Both the position numbers and the translations under genes were made by a program. Shown here piece after piece: positions 16,689 through 25,109 of a stretch of 38,078 bases of DNA. Source of the DNA: Nonomuraea terrae (GTDB lineage Bacteria; Actinomycetota; Actinomycetes; Streptosporangiales; Streptosporangiaceae); NCBI RefSeq assembly GCF_004348995.1, contig NZ_SMKQ01000070.1:1-38078 (forward strand), given 5' to 3'. Every line of letters starts with the position of its first letter. Within the stretch, counting starts at the first letter, position 1. Below the pieces are notes generated by a model. That model did not search any database and was not told where the DNA came from. It worked only from the letters and a program-made list of their open reading frames with translations.

Positions 16689-18323
16689 CTAAAAAGGCGG
16701 CGTCAGGTCCGAGAGGTCGTTCTCTACGTCACTCAGCCACAGTCCGAACAAGACCAGACCTCTTACCCAGAAACGGTCATTCCACCCGTTGAACCTGGTC
16801 AGAGCGTCGGGTCCGGCCGCGACCACCTCGTGCATCTCGTCGGACAGCAGACCCGGCACTCTCCGCACCACCGTCTCCAGCATGCGGTGCGAATAATTTC
16901 GGGCAGGCGCCGCCGTGGACCGCAACGGTACCCGCTGGAGCGGCTGCTTGACGACGTTGGTGGACGGCAGCGCGGCCACCCGTGGGTCCGCCGCGTAGAG
17001 CACCTCGCGGTAGAAGCGGCCCTTGTCCTTCCTGGCCACCCCGACCGACAGCGCGGCGTCGAAGAACTCCGGGTGGATGAACGGCGCCGCGAACGACGCC
17101 TCGGGCCCCACCAGGTTGACCGCCGAGCGCGCGATGCCACGCACGGTCCGGGTGTGCAGCACCGACAGCGGCAGCTCGGCCCGGTGCCCGTGGAGCATGG
17201 AGGTGGCCGCGGCGAACTGCTCGCGCACGGTCTCGTCCATCCACTGCGCGGCGGCCTTCGACAGGAACGGCTGCGACGGCTGCCCGAGCGACAGGGAATC
17301 GAGCACGGCCTTCGAGCGCTCGGCCTGCGTCCTGGCCTCCAGCGCGGCCCCGCTGACCATGAAGTTCTTCAGCAGCGGCCCGCCGGCCAGCCCGTCGACG
17401 AGGATCCGGCCCGCGCCGTGGACCTCCTTGGCGAAGGGCGCGTACCAGGCGTGGTGGGGAGTCAGATATTCCAGCCGGCGGGCCACCTCGGCGGCGTCGG
17501 CCGGGTAGTCGGCGGCGTCCTGGATGATCACCCGGTGGGGGATGCCCAACTCCCTGGTGATCGCCCGGGCGAACGCGATGTCGGTGTCGGTGCCGTCGTC
17601 GGGGCTGGTCGTCCACGACTCGACGTCGGCGCCCCTGGCCTTGGCCACACTGGCCAGCAGGCGGGAGTCGTAGCCGCCGCTCACCGGGACGAGCAGCTTG
17701 CGGCCGTCGTACTCCTCGTAGACGTCGTGCAGCAGCTGGACGATCTCGTGCGGGCTGATCCACGCCTCGTACGGCTCGGTGCGCAGCCAGCGCGGCAGCC
17801 GGCGCTCGGTGGTGAGCACGCCGTGCCGGAACACCAGCGCGCTCGACCCCGGCAGCCGCTTGACCTCGGTGTACGGCGTCGCCTCGGCCAGCGGGAACGT
17901 CACCTGCAGGATCGAGGCCCACGCCGACCAGTCGATCTCGATCGGCACGAGGGCCAGCAGCGGCTGGATGAGCGAGGAGAAGTAGACCGCGTCGCCCTGG
18001 CGCACGTAGTAGACGTCGACCAGGCCAAGCCCGCCGGTGTGCAGCGTCACCCGGTCGCCGTCGCCGATCAGCCCCGGCGTCTCGTACGTCTCCGCGACCG
18101 AGATCCAGTCGTCGGCGGCCTTCGGCCTGCGCTCGCCCCACGCGAACGCGTACGAGGCGCCGTCGCGGTGGTAGGGCGGCAGCGGCGTCGAGCTGAACAG
18201 CGCCGCCTCGTCGGTCTGCAGCGCGGGGCGCACCCGCGGGCCCGCGGCGGTCAGTTTGCCGAGGAGGGCGGTGTCGATCCGGCCGAGAGCGCCGCATACG
18301 TAGGGTCGCACGTTGAACTGCAC
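16689..18323 (-). CDS. asparagine synthase-like protein lacking a functional glutaminase
   Basis: 544 residues from GTG 18323. The C-terminal half has the ATP-pyrophosphatase PP-loop SGGYDS at residues 215-220, followed by an ATTD-like segment (WTTSPDDGTDTDIAFARAIT) as in AsnB and beta-lactam synthetase, which adenylate a carboxylate. The N-terminal half has the AsnB-like order (LPGSSALVFRHG precedes the synthase), but translation starts MQFNVRPYVCG rather than Met-Cys, so the catalytic Cys needed to release ammonia from glutamine is absent. It may use free ammonia or another amine. Similar proteins occur in antibiotic, glycan and lasso-peptide loci. Divergence from a glycosyltransferase suggests modification of a sugar acid or surface polymer; this is inference. 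TAG stop at 16689-16691. Confidence 0.82.
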   Translation of the reverse strand: MQFNVRPYVCGALGRIDTALLGKLTAAGPRVRPALQTDEAALFSSTPLPPYHRDGASYAFAWGERRPKAADDWISVAETYETPGLIGDGDRVTLHTGGLGLVDVYYVRQGDAVYFSSLIQPLLALVPIEIDWSAWASILQVTFPLAEATPYTEVKRLPGSSALVFRHGVLTTERRLPRWLRTEPYEAWISPHEIVQLLHDVYEEYDGRKLLVPVSGGYDSRLLASVAKARGADVESWTTSPDDGTDTDIAFARAITRELGIPHRVIIQDAADYPADAAEVARRLEYLTPHHAWYAPFAKEVHGAGRILVDGLAGGPLLKNFMVSGAALEARTQAERSKAVLDSLSLGQPSQPFLSKAAAQWMDETVREQFAAATSMLHGHRAELPLSVLHTRTVRGIARSAVNLVGPEASFAAPFIHPEFFDAALSVGVARKDKGRFYREVLYAADPRVAALPSTNVVKQPLQRVPLRSTAAPARNYSHRMLETVVRRVPGLLSDEMHEVVAAGPDALTRFNGWNDRFWVRGLVLFGLWLSDVENDLSDLTPPF

Positions 18324-18394
18324 CGGATCTCATCCCTTCGAGACGCTTCCCGCAAAAGAGTATCCTTTGCCGGGCTGAGAGAGCGGAGGTCCCA
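18324..18394. promoter_or_regulatory. compact divergent promoter region
   Basis: 71 bp separate two divergent starts (GTG 18323 minus, GTG 18395 plus). For the plus gene, TATCCT at 18361-18366 lies 18 bp after TTCGAG (18337-18342), a plausible weak sigma-A-type promoter. The complementary strand reads GATACT across almost the same bases, so the two -10 elements could overlap face to face and make the genes mutually exclusive or co-regulated. Confidence 0.35.
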
Positions 18395-20242
18395 GTGAGC
18401 ACGGAGCTGGAGAGCACGCGGCGTGCGCTGCGAGATGCGGTCGCCCAGGCCGAGCGCGCGGCCGAGCTGGCCAGGCTGCTGGACGCCGCCCAGGCCAAGC
18501 TGGCGGGCGCCGAGCAGGCCGCGGAGGAGGTCAGGATGCTGGCCGAGCGGCTGAGCGAGATCGAGGCGCGCCTGGCCGCCGAGCAGGCCGCCGCGGACCG
18601 GCTCAGGAAGGAGCTGGCCGAGCAGCGCTTCCAGGCCGAGGTCGCCAACTGGAAGCTGTCCTCCATCAAGGTCGCCCGCTGGAACCGCCTCGGCGACGCC
18701 ATCAAGAGCGGCAAGAACAACCCGGTGCGCCTGGCCAGGGGCCTCAAGGGCGCGGCCAAGCCGGTCAAGCGGCCCACCGCGCCCAAACGCAGGCCGGTGG
18801 CCATCGCCGCCAAGCCGAAGGACGAGCGCCCCGGCGCCGCCTATCAGGCCACCGCCACGACCAGGACGCTCAACGGGGCCTCGTTCAAGCTCAAGCCGTT
18901 CCGGGTGCCGACCGGCCCCAACACGCGGCCCCATCTGACGGCCGCCGTGGTCGCCGACCCCCACGCCGAGGCGCTGCTGCGCTACGAGTGGCGGCAGACC
19001 ACCGGGTTCACGCCGCGCGACTTCGCCCGGATCCTCCCGCTGGAGGTGCCCCACCTGCTGGTCGTCGAGTCGGTCACGCAGGGCCCGTGGGCCGACGAGA
19101 TCACCGGCGAGCCCGGTGAGGGCCTCAAGGCGCTGCTGGCCTGGTGCGCCGAGCGCGGCATCCGCACGGTCTTCTGGCACACCAAGGGCGACGTCTCCGC
19201 GTACGCCAAGGCGGCCGAGCTGTTCGAACACCGCTTCACCGCCGACCTGTCGGTGGCCTGGCCGCGCCTGCAGTTCGGCGTCCAGCCGCGGGTGCACAAC
19301 CCGCTGCCGCTGGCCGGGGGCCGCATCGACCGGGTGCTGACGCTCGACCAGTTGCTGCCCGGCCACCTGGCCTACCCCGACGTGCTGACGTCCTACCGCT
19401 GGCCGGCCGCGGCCGACTGCCCGCCGGGCACGCCGCAGTGGCGGCTGGCCGAGATCGCCGCCTGCGGCACGCCCATCGGCACCGAGGCCGACTCGCGGCG
19501 GGCGCACGTGGCGCTGCGGCGGGCGTACCAGATGGGGACGATGAGCGAGCGCGTCGACGAGATGCTCGACGCGATCGGGCTGCCCAGCGCCCGGGCCACG
19601 CTCACCACCTCGGTGCTGCTGCCGATCACCGACCCGTACCTGATGGAGCACGCGCTCGCCCAGGTCGCCAAGCAGTCGGGCGTCGACCAGGTGATCGTCA
19701 TCGGGCCGCCGGAGGCCGAGCTGCGCGCCCGAGACGTGCTGCCCGACGTCGAGGTCGTGCACCGCCGGCCGCACCCCGCGATGACCGAGGGCGCGATGCT
19801 CAACGCCGGGCTCGACCTGTGCGAGTCCGACCTGGTGGCGGTCATGGACCCGCGCGACGTCTACGGGTCCCACTACCTGACCGACCTCAAGCGGGCGTTC
19901 CTGTTCACGACGGCCGACATCGTCGGCAAGGCCGCGTACTACGCCCACCTGCGCAAGCCGCAGGCCACGCTGCTCAAGCAGCCCGACGCCGAGTACGCGT
20001 ACGTGCCCGAGATCGCTGGCGCCACCCTGCTGGCCCGCCGCAACACGCTGCGCGAGCTGCGCTTCGCCGACCTCACCGAGGGCTGGGACGAGGTTCTCAT
20101 GCGGCAGTGCCGTACTGACGGGATCAAGGTCTTCTCGGCCGACCGGTTCGGCCACGTCCGCGTGCGCGACGAGGACCGCTGGTTGCTCGGAGCCGCCCAC
20201 CTGGTCGAATACGGCTCGGCCGAGCCCCACGCGCTGATCTGA
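18395..20242 (+). CDS. glycosyltransferase with N-terminal coiled coil, CgeB/DUF3880-like middle and GT2-like C-terminus
   Basis: 615 residues; GTG 18395 with CGGAGG 5 bases upstream. Residues 1-95 form an Ala/Glu/Leu-rich coiled coil (for example EIEARLAAEQAAADRLRKEL). Residues 96-150 are a basic linker (KRPTAPKRRP). Residues about 155-390 resemble the DUF3880/CgeB region of spore- and O-antigen-type transferases, including TVFWHTKGDVSAYAKAAELF. Residues about 395-600 are GT-A-like: LTTSVLLPITDPYLMEHALA, DQVIVIGPPEAELRA, and DLVAVMDPRDVYGSHYLTDL where DPRD replaces the usual DxD. The absent canonical DxD makes metal use uncertain. It is probably a cytosolic or membrane-associated enzyme that decorates a surface polymer, with the coiled coil providing oligomerisation. 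Divergent from the asparagine-synthase-like gene. Confidence 0.75.
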   Translation: MSTELESTRRALRDAVAQAERAAELARLLDAAQAKLAGAEQAAEEVRMLAERLSEIEARLAAEQAAADRLRKELAEQRFQAEVANWKLSSIKVARWNRLGDAIKSGKNNPVRLARGLKGAAKPVKRPTAPKRRPVAIAAKPKDERPGAAYQATATTRTLNGASFKLKPFRVPTGPNTRPHLTAAVVADPHAEALLRYEWRQTTGFTPRDFARILPLEVPHLLVVESVTQGPWADEITGEPGEGLKALLAWCAERGIRTVFWHTKGDVSAYAKAAELFEHRFTADLSVAWPRLQFGVQPRVHNPLPLAGGRIDRVLTLDQLLPGHLAYPDVLTSYRWPAAADCPPGTPQWRLAEIAACGTPIGTEADSRRAHVALRRAYQMGTMSERVDEMLDAIGLPSARATLTTSVLLPITDPYLMEHALAQVAKQSGVDQVIVIGPPEAELRARDVLPDVEVVHRRPHPAMTEGAMLNAGLDLCESDLVAVMDPRDVYGSHYLTDLKRAFLFTTADIVGKAAYYAHLRKPQATLLKQPDAEYAYVPEIAGATLLARRNTLRELRFADLTEGWDEVLMRQCRTDGIKVFSADRFGHVRVRDEDRWLLGAAHLVEYGSAEPHALI

Positions 20243-20248
20243 TCCGCC

Positions 20249-20860
20249 GTGCTGGCCGGGATCTTGGGGGAGCCTCCCGTGCCGGAGGGCACGTGGGAGC
20301 GGGAGGCCGTGTACGTCTCCGCGGCGGCGCTGCGGCGCGGGATGCCGGCCGAGGAGCTCGCGGCGCAGGTGCGGAAGCTGGACGGGGTGTCCTCGGTCGA
20401 GGTGCGGCCGAACGGGTTCCTGCGCATCGCCGTCACCGTCCCGGGGGAGCTGGTGGAGTCGGTACGGCCGCTCGACGTGCCCGAGCCCGGCTGGCCGGAC
20501 TTCCCGCGTACGTGGGACAACCCCGGCTTCGTGGTCCGGTACGCGCACGCGCGGGCCTGCGCCGTGCGGCGGTGGGCGCGGGACCTGGGGGTTCCCGAGC
20601 GCGGGTTCCGGCCCGAGCTGCTGGACGACCCTGCGCACCGGGCGGTGCTGCGCGTGCTGGCCGAGCTGCCGGGTCGCAGGCAGAGCCGGGACCCCGGCTG
20701 GGAGAGCTACCTACTGCGGCTGGCGCTGGCCTACCACGACGCCTGCGAACGCGCACCGGCCGTTCCGGTCGGGGACGAGCAGCCCGGCCCGGTGCACACG
20801 GCCCGGGTGCGGCTGGCACAGGCGGTGGCGACGGTGCTGCCGGGACCGGAGCGACTGTAA
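20249..20860 (+). CDS. ArgS-derived protein: accessory domain plus DALR anticodon-binding domain, no catalytic core
   Basis: 203 residues from GTG 20249; GTG 20279 preceded by GGGGGAG is an equally good or better start. Residues about 20-70 (YVSAAALRRGMPAEELAAQV to GFLRIAVTV) match the N-terminal additional domain of arginyl-tRNA synthetase. Residues about 90-200 (NPGFVVRYAHARACAVRRWA ... YLLRLALAYHDACERAP ... ARVRLAQAVATVLPG) match its C-terminal DALR anticodon-binding domain, including the Tyr-Ala-His-Ala-Arg helix. The whole Rossmann core between them, with the HIGH and KMSKS signatures, is missing, so it cannot charge tRNA. It lies directly before lysA, where Corynebacterium has true argS (argS-lysA operon), so it looks like a retained relic or a tRNA-binding adaptor. 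Confidence 0.85.
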   Translation: MLAGILGEPPVPEGTWEREAVYVSAAALRRGMPAEELAAQVRKLDGVSSVEVRPNGFLRIAVTVPGELVESVRPLDVPEPGWPDFPRTWDNPGFVVRYAHARACAVRRWARDLGVPERGFRPELLDDPAHRAVLRVLAELPGRRQSRDPGWESYLLRLALAYHDACERAPAVPVGDEQPGPVHTARVRLAQAVATVLPGPERL

Positions 20861-20984
20861 TAAAGCACAAATTATCCGGCCAAACGGCGAAAAATCGTAA
20901 AAATATCCCATGGCGGCCTTGATCGCGTCTCGATACGTGGGCAGTGGGTCATGGCGCACTTGCGCTTCCGATAGCCTCGATCGG

Positions 20985-22367
20985 GTGAGTCGATACGTCC
21001 ATCCCGCCGGGGACAGGCACGCCGAGATGCTGCCCCACGAGCGGCCCCCGCAGGCGCCCGCCGACCTCAACCGGATCAACCCCGCGATCTGGCCCCGAAC
21101 GTCGGCCAGGGCCGAAGGGGCGCTCACGGTCGGCGGCGTGGACGTCCGCGACCTCGCCCGCGAGCACGGCACCCCTCTTTACGTCCTCGACGAGGACGAC
21201 GTGCGCTCGCGCATGCGCGACTACGCCACCGCGTTCGCCGGCTCCGAGGTCCACTACGCCGGCAAGGCGTTCCTGTGCAAGGAGGTCGTGCGCTGGCTGG
21301 AGGCCGAGGGTCTCGGCCTCGACGTGGCCAGCGGCGGCGAGCTGGCGGTCGCGCTGAGCGTCGGGTTCCCGCCCGGCCGCATCACCATGCACGGCAACAA
21401 CAAGTCCGCCGCGGAGCTCACCAGGGCGCTGGAGGCCGGCGTCGGCCACATCGTGGTCGACTCCTACGACGAGATCGCCCGGCTGGGTTACCTCGCCGAC
21501 CAGCTCGGCAAGCGGCCCAAGGTGATGATCAGGGTGACCACCGGCGTCGAGGCCCACACCCACGAGTTCATCGCCACGGCCCACGACGACCAGAAGTTCG
21601 GCCTGTCGCTCAACACCGGCGCGGCGGCCGAGGCCGTCCGCCGCATCCTGGCGTTGCCGCAGCTGGAGCTCGTCGGGCTCCACTCCCACATCGGCTCGCA
21701 GATCGTCGACACCGCCGGGTTCGAGGTGGCCGCGCGGCGCCTGGCCACGCTGCTCGTGCAGATCAAGGACGAACACGACATCGTCCTGCCCGAGCTCGAC
21801 CTCGGCGGCGGCTACGGCATCGCCTACGTCGAGGGCGACGAGGCCCCCGACATCAAGGAGCTGGCCGACGGCCTGCGCGAGATCGTCGCCAAGGTCTGCG
21901 TCGACGCCGGCCTGCCGGTGCCCCGCCTGACCGTCGAGCCCGGCCGCACCATCGTCGGCCCGGGCGGCATCACCCTCTACGAGGTCGGCACGGTCAAGGA
22001 CGTCGAGGGCCTGCGCACCTACGTGAGCGTCGACGGCGGCATGAGCGACAACGTCCGCACCGCCCTCTACGGCGCCGAATACACCGCCGTGCTGGCCAGC
22101 CGCGAGAGCGAGGCCGGGCCCATGCTCAGCCGCCTGGTCGGCAAGCACTGCGAGAGCGGCGACATCCTCGTGCGCGACGTCCATCTGCCCGCCGACCTCG
22201 TCCCCGGAGACCTGATCGCGGTGGCCTCGACCGGCGCCTACTGCCGCTCGCTGGCCAACAACTACAACTACCTGCCCAAGCCCGCAGTCGTCGCCGTCTC
22301 CGGCGGTGCCTCCCGGGTGATCGTACGGGGCGAGACCGAGGACGACCTGTTGAGGGGGCAGCTGTGA
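20985..22367 (+). CDS. lysA: diaminopimelate decarboxylase
   Basis: 460 residues from GTG 20985, which gives the family-typical actinobacterial N-terminus VSRYVHPAGDRHAE. It decarboxylates meso-diaminopimelate to lysine with PLP, the last step of lysine synthesis. The Schiff-base Lys is K94 in HYAGKAFLCKEV; LGLDVASGGEL, HSHIGSQI, ELDLGGGYGI and EPGRTIV are the PLP and phosphate-binding motifs; the second-domain motif DILVRDVHLPADLVPGDLI and the tyrosine-bearing SLANNYNYLPKPAVV complete the dimeric active site. No clear ribosome binding site precedes the start. It overlaps hom by GTGA, so the two are coupled. Diaminopimelate is also a peptidoglycan precursor, which makes this step a branch point between wall and lysine. 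Confidence 0.96.
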   Translation: MSRYVHPAGDRHAEMLPHERPPQAPADLNRINPAIWPRTSARAEGALTVGGVDVRDLAREHGTPLYVLDEDDVRSRMRDYATAFAGSEVHYAGKAFLCKEVVRWLEAEGLGLDVASGGELAVALSVGFPPGRITMHGNNKSAAELTRALEAGVGHIVVDSYDEIARLGYLADQLGKRPKVMIRVTTGVEAHTHEFIATAHDDQKFGLSLNTGAAAEAVRRILALPQLELVGLHSHIGSQIVDTAGFEVAARRLATLLVQIKDEHDIVLPELDLGGGYGIAYVEGDEAPDIKELADGLREIVAKVCVDAGLPVPRLTVEPGRTIVGPGGITLYEVGTVKDVEGLRTYVSVDGGMSDNVRTALYGAEYTAVLASRESEAGPMLSRLVGKHCESGDILVRDVHLPADLVPGDLIAVASTGAYCRSLANNYNYLPKPAVVAVSGGASRVIVRGETEDDLLRGQL

Positions 22368-23653
22368 AACCGCTGAGAGTGGCGCTGCTGGGCTGCGGAG
22401 TGGTCGGCACGCAGGTCATCCGGCTCATGCACGAGCAGTCCGCCGACCTGGCCGCCCGCGTCGGGGCCCCGCTGGAGCTGGCCGGGGTGGCCGTGCGCCG
22501 GCTGGGCCGCAAGCGCGACGTCGAGGTCGACCCGGCGCTGTTCACCACCGACGCCGAGTCGCTGGTGACCCGTGACGACGTCGACATCGTGATCGAGGTC
22601 ATCGGCGGCATCGAGCCGGCCCGTTCGCTGATCGTCTCGGCCCTGTCGCGCGGCAAGTCGGTGGTCACCGCCAACAAGGCGCTGCTGGCCGAAGACGGCG
22701 CCACCCTGCACGAAGCCGCCAGGGCGGGCAACGGCGACCTCTACTTCGAGGCCAGCGTGGCGGGCGCGATCCCGCTGCTGCGGCCCCTGCGCGAGTCGCT
22801 GGCCGGCGACCGCGTCACCCGGGTGCTCGGCATCGTCAACGGCACCACCAACTACATCCTCGACAAGATGGACTCCACGGGCGCGTCGTTCCTCGACGCC
22901 CTGGAGGAGGCCCAGACCCTGGGCTACGCCGAGGCCGACCCGACGGCCGACGTCGAGGGCTTCGACGCCGCCGCCAAGGCCGCGATCCTCGCCGGGCTCG
23001 CCTTCCACAGCCGCGTGACGGCCGAGCAGGTGCACCGCGAGGGCATCACCGACATCACCGCCACCGACGTGGCCTCGGCCGAGGCCATGGGCTACGTGAT
23101 CAAGCTGCTGGCCATCTGCGCCCGCTCCGACGACGGCCGCACGTTCGGGGTGCGGGTACACCCGGCGATGATCCCGCGCACCCATCCGTTGGCGGGGGTG
23201 CGCGAGGCGTACAACGCGGTGTTCGTGGAGGCCGAGTCGGCGGGTCAGCTCATGTTCTACGGCAAGGGCGCGGGCGGGGCCCCGACGGCCTCGGCCGTGC
23301 TGGGCGACCTGGTCGCCGTGGGCCGCAACCGCCTGGCCGGCACCCGCGGCCCGGAGGAGTCGACCTACGCCCACCTGGCCGTCCACCCGATGGGCGAGAC
23401 CGTCACGCGCTGCCATGTGGCGCTCGACGTGGCCGACAAGCCGGGCGTGCTGGCCCGGGTCGCCGAGTTGTTCGCCAAGCACGACGTGTCGATCCAGACC
23501 GTGCGCCAGGAGGGCCACGGCGACGACGCCCAGCTCGTCATCGTCACCCACCGCGCCACCGACGCCGCCCTGACGGCCACCATGGAGGGCCTGCGCGAGC
23601 TCGACATCGTCCGCGCCATCGCCAGCGTCATGCGCGTGGAAGGCGACGACTAG
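22364..23653 (+). CDS. hom: homoserine dehydrogenase
   Basis: 429 residues; GTG 22364 overlaps the lysA stop and is preceded by GAGGGGG. It reduces aspartate semialdehyde to homoserine with NAD(P)H, committing carbon to threonine and methionine. The nucleotide-binding loop is GCGVVG near residues 10-15; GKSVVTANKALLAEDG and the hallmark FEASVAGAIPLLRPLRESL, GTTNYILDKM and ADPTADVEGFDAAAKAAILA follow. The C-terminal about 80 residues (HVALDVADKPGVLARVAELF ... SIQTVRQEG) are an ACT domain, the usual site of threonine feedback inhibition. In Streptomyces hom is followed by thrC; here two glycosyltransferase genes intervene. Confidence 0.97.
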   Translation: MKPLRVALLGCGVVGTQVIRLMHEQSADLAARVGAPLELAGVAVRRLGRKRDVEVDPALFTTDAESLVTRDDVDIVIEVIGGIEPARSLIVSALSRGKSVVTANKALLAEDGATLHEAARAGNGDLYFEASVAGAIPLLRPLRESLAGDRVTRVLGIVNGTTNYILDKMDSTGASFLDALEEAQTLGYAEADPTADVEGFDAAAKAAILAGLAFHSRVTAEQVHREGITDITATDVASAEAMGYVIKLLAICARSDDGRTFGVRVHPAMIPRTHPLAGVREAYNAVFVEAESAGQLMFYGKGAGGAPTASAVLGDLVAVGRNRLAGTRGPEESTYAHLAVHPMGETVTRCHVALDVADKPGVLARVAELFAKHDVSIQTVRQEGHGDDAQLVIVTHRATDAALTATMEGLRELDIVRAIASVMRVEGDD

Positions 23654-23975
23654 CGGATCCCACGGCGTCGAGCGGCGCGCGTCGCCGTGGCCGCTCGCCG
23701 TACTCCGGTGCTTCACGGTCATTCTTTACGCGTTGCCGTGGCCGGCCATCCGCCGCACTTCGGCTGAGGGCCGTCCAGGGAAACGGCCGCTGACCCTTCA
23801 CCGCCGGCCCGCCGCTACACGAGCCCATCTTGCCCGGCTCCGTGGCGGTTCCCTGGCTGGACGCCCACCCGCTTCATGTGGGGGTCTGTCGAATATGGCC
23901 GGGTTGCGGACGATCGTGGGGCAAAGCGGCGTAAGGTAGGCGCCGGTCGAATCCCAGCGGTCGAGGAGCGGTCTG
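23654..23975. other. 322-bp intergenic region between hom and a glycosyltransferase gene
   Basis: No open frame here has coding character. The 3' end carries GAGGAG 7 bases before the TTG start of the next gene. The A/T content is not raised enough to point to one promoter, although TAAGGT (about 23932-23937) could act as a -10. No terminator hairpin of note follows hom. Confidence 0.4.
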
Positions 23976-25109
23976 TTGTCCGACACCCCTTGCGGCTTCG
24001 TGCGTACGCCGGAGGCCGGGTTGGCCCGTCTGCACTGGGCCGGCAGCGGCTGGGCGGTCGACGGGCGGACGCCCGTCGTGCCGGAGTTGCGCGTGCTGCG
24101 CGGGCTGGAGGTCGAGTGGCCGGACCGCGAGGTGCCGCTCGACGGACTGATGCGGCTGGCCGCCGCCGGTGTCCCGCTGACCGCCGAGCGCGCCGAGCCG
24201 TGGGTGCCCACCGCCCTCGCGGAGCGGCTCACCGACCGCGACTGGCTCGGCCACGCCCCCGAGGGCCTGCGTTCCCTGGCCGACGTGCGGCGCGAGGAGC
24301 ACAGCGTACGGCTGCGCCGCCTGGCGCACCCCGTGCGGCCGCCGAAGGTCAGCATCGTCATGTCCACCCGCCGCCCGGCCCTGGTCGCCTCCGCCCTGGT
24401 CCAGATGGAACGCCAACGCGACGTCGAGGCCGAGGTGCTGCTGGGCCTGCACGGGGTGCCCTTCGAGCGCGTACGCGAGGCCGTCGAGTCCTGCGCGCTG
24501 CCGGTGCGGTGGGTCGAGGCCGAGGAGTCGGTGCCGTTCGGCGAGGTGCTCAACCGGACCGCCGCCCTGGCCGAGGGCGACCACCTCGCCAAATGGGACG
24601 ACGACGACTGGTACGGCCCCCGCCACCTGGCCGACCTGTTCATGGCCCTGTCGTACGCCGAGGCCGACGTGGTCGGCACGACGGCCGAGTTCTTCTACCT
24701 GGAGCCGCTGCGCACGACGATCCGGCGCACGACGTTCGCCAGCGGGGCGAGCTACCCGAGCGAGGTGTACGCCGACCACGTGGCGGGCGGCACGATCATG
24801 GTCCCCCGGAAGAAGTTCCACGACATCGGCGGATTTCCCGCGCTTCCGCGGGCTGTCGACCGCGAATTCCTGAAAGCCGCGCACGAGGCCGGCGCGCGCA
24901 TCTACCGCACCCACGGGCTCGGTTACGTCCTGCGCCGCGGCCTCGGCGGCGAGCACACCTGGCAGCTGCCGCTCGCCCACTTCCTCAAGGTCGCGGTCAA
25001 CCAGTGGCACGGGTTCCGCCCGAGCCTGCTCATGGAGGGGGCCGTCAGTTCGGCCGGAGCGCCGATTTCAGCCGGCGCAGGAACGTCTTCTCCGGAGCCT
25101 CGACCGTAA
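23976..25109 (+). CDS. GT2-type glycosyltransferase
   Basis: 377 residues; TTG 23976 with GAGGAG upstream. Residues 1-120 are a family-specific N-terminal region without a recognised domain. The GT-A domain covers about 125-325: VSIVMSTRRPALVASAL is the first strand of the nucleotide-sugar fold, HLAKWDDDDWYGPRHLADLF (near 203-222) holds an acidic DDDD metal site as in GT2 enzymes, and GGTIMVPRKKFHDIGGFPAL is the acceptor-side loop. It has no membrane helix. The final about 20 residues (Ser/Ala/Gly/Pro-rich) are encoded in a 65-bp overlap with the convergent gene on the other strand, and so are probably not conserved. Likely role: surface glycan or secondary-metabolite glycosylation; donor and acceptor unknown. 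Confidence 0.85.
   Translation: MSDTPCGFVRTPEAGLARLHWAGSGWAVDGRTPVVPELRVLRGLEVEWPDREVPLDGLMRLAAAGVPLTAERAEPWVPTALAERLTDRDWLGHAPEGLRSLADVRREEHSVRLRRLAHPVRPPKVSIVMSTRRPALVASALVQMERQRDVEAEVLLGLHGVPFERVREAVESCALPVRWVEAEESVPFGEVLNRTAALAEGDHLAKWDDDDWYGPRHLADLFMALSYAEADVVGTTAEFFYLEPLRTTIRRTTFASGASYPSEVYADHVAGGTIMVPRKKFHDIGGFPALPRAVDREFLKAAHEAGARIYRTHGLGYVLRRGLGGEHTWQLPLAHFLKVAVNQWHGFRPSLLMEGAVSSAGAPISAGAGTSSPEPRP

Noticed and set aside
18251..20638. 795-codon open frame on the minus strand opposite the coiled-coil glycosyltransferase
   Set aside because: Long antisense frames are expected when the true frame has high third-position GC; the product has no recognisable fold.
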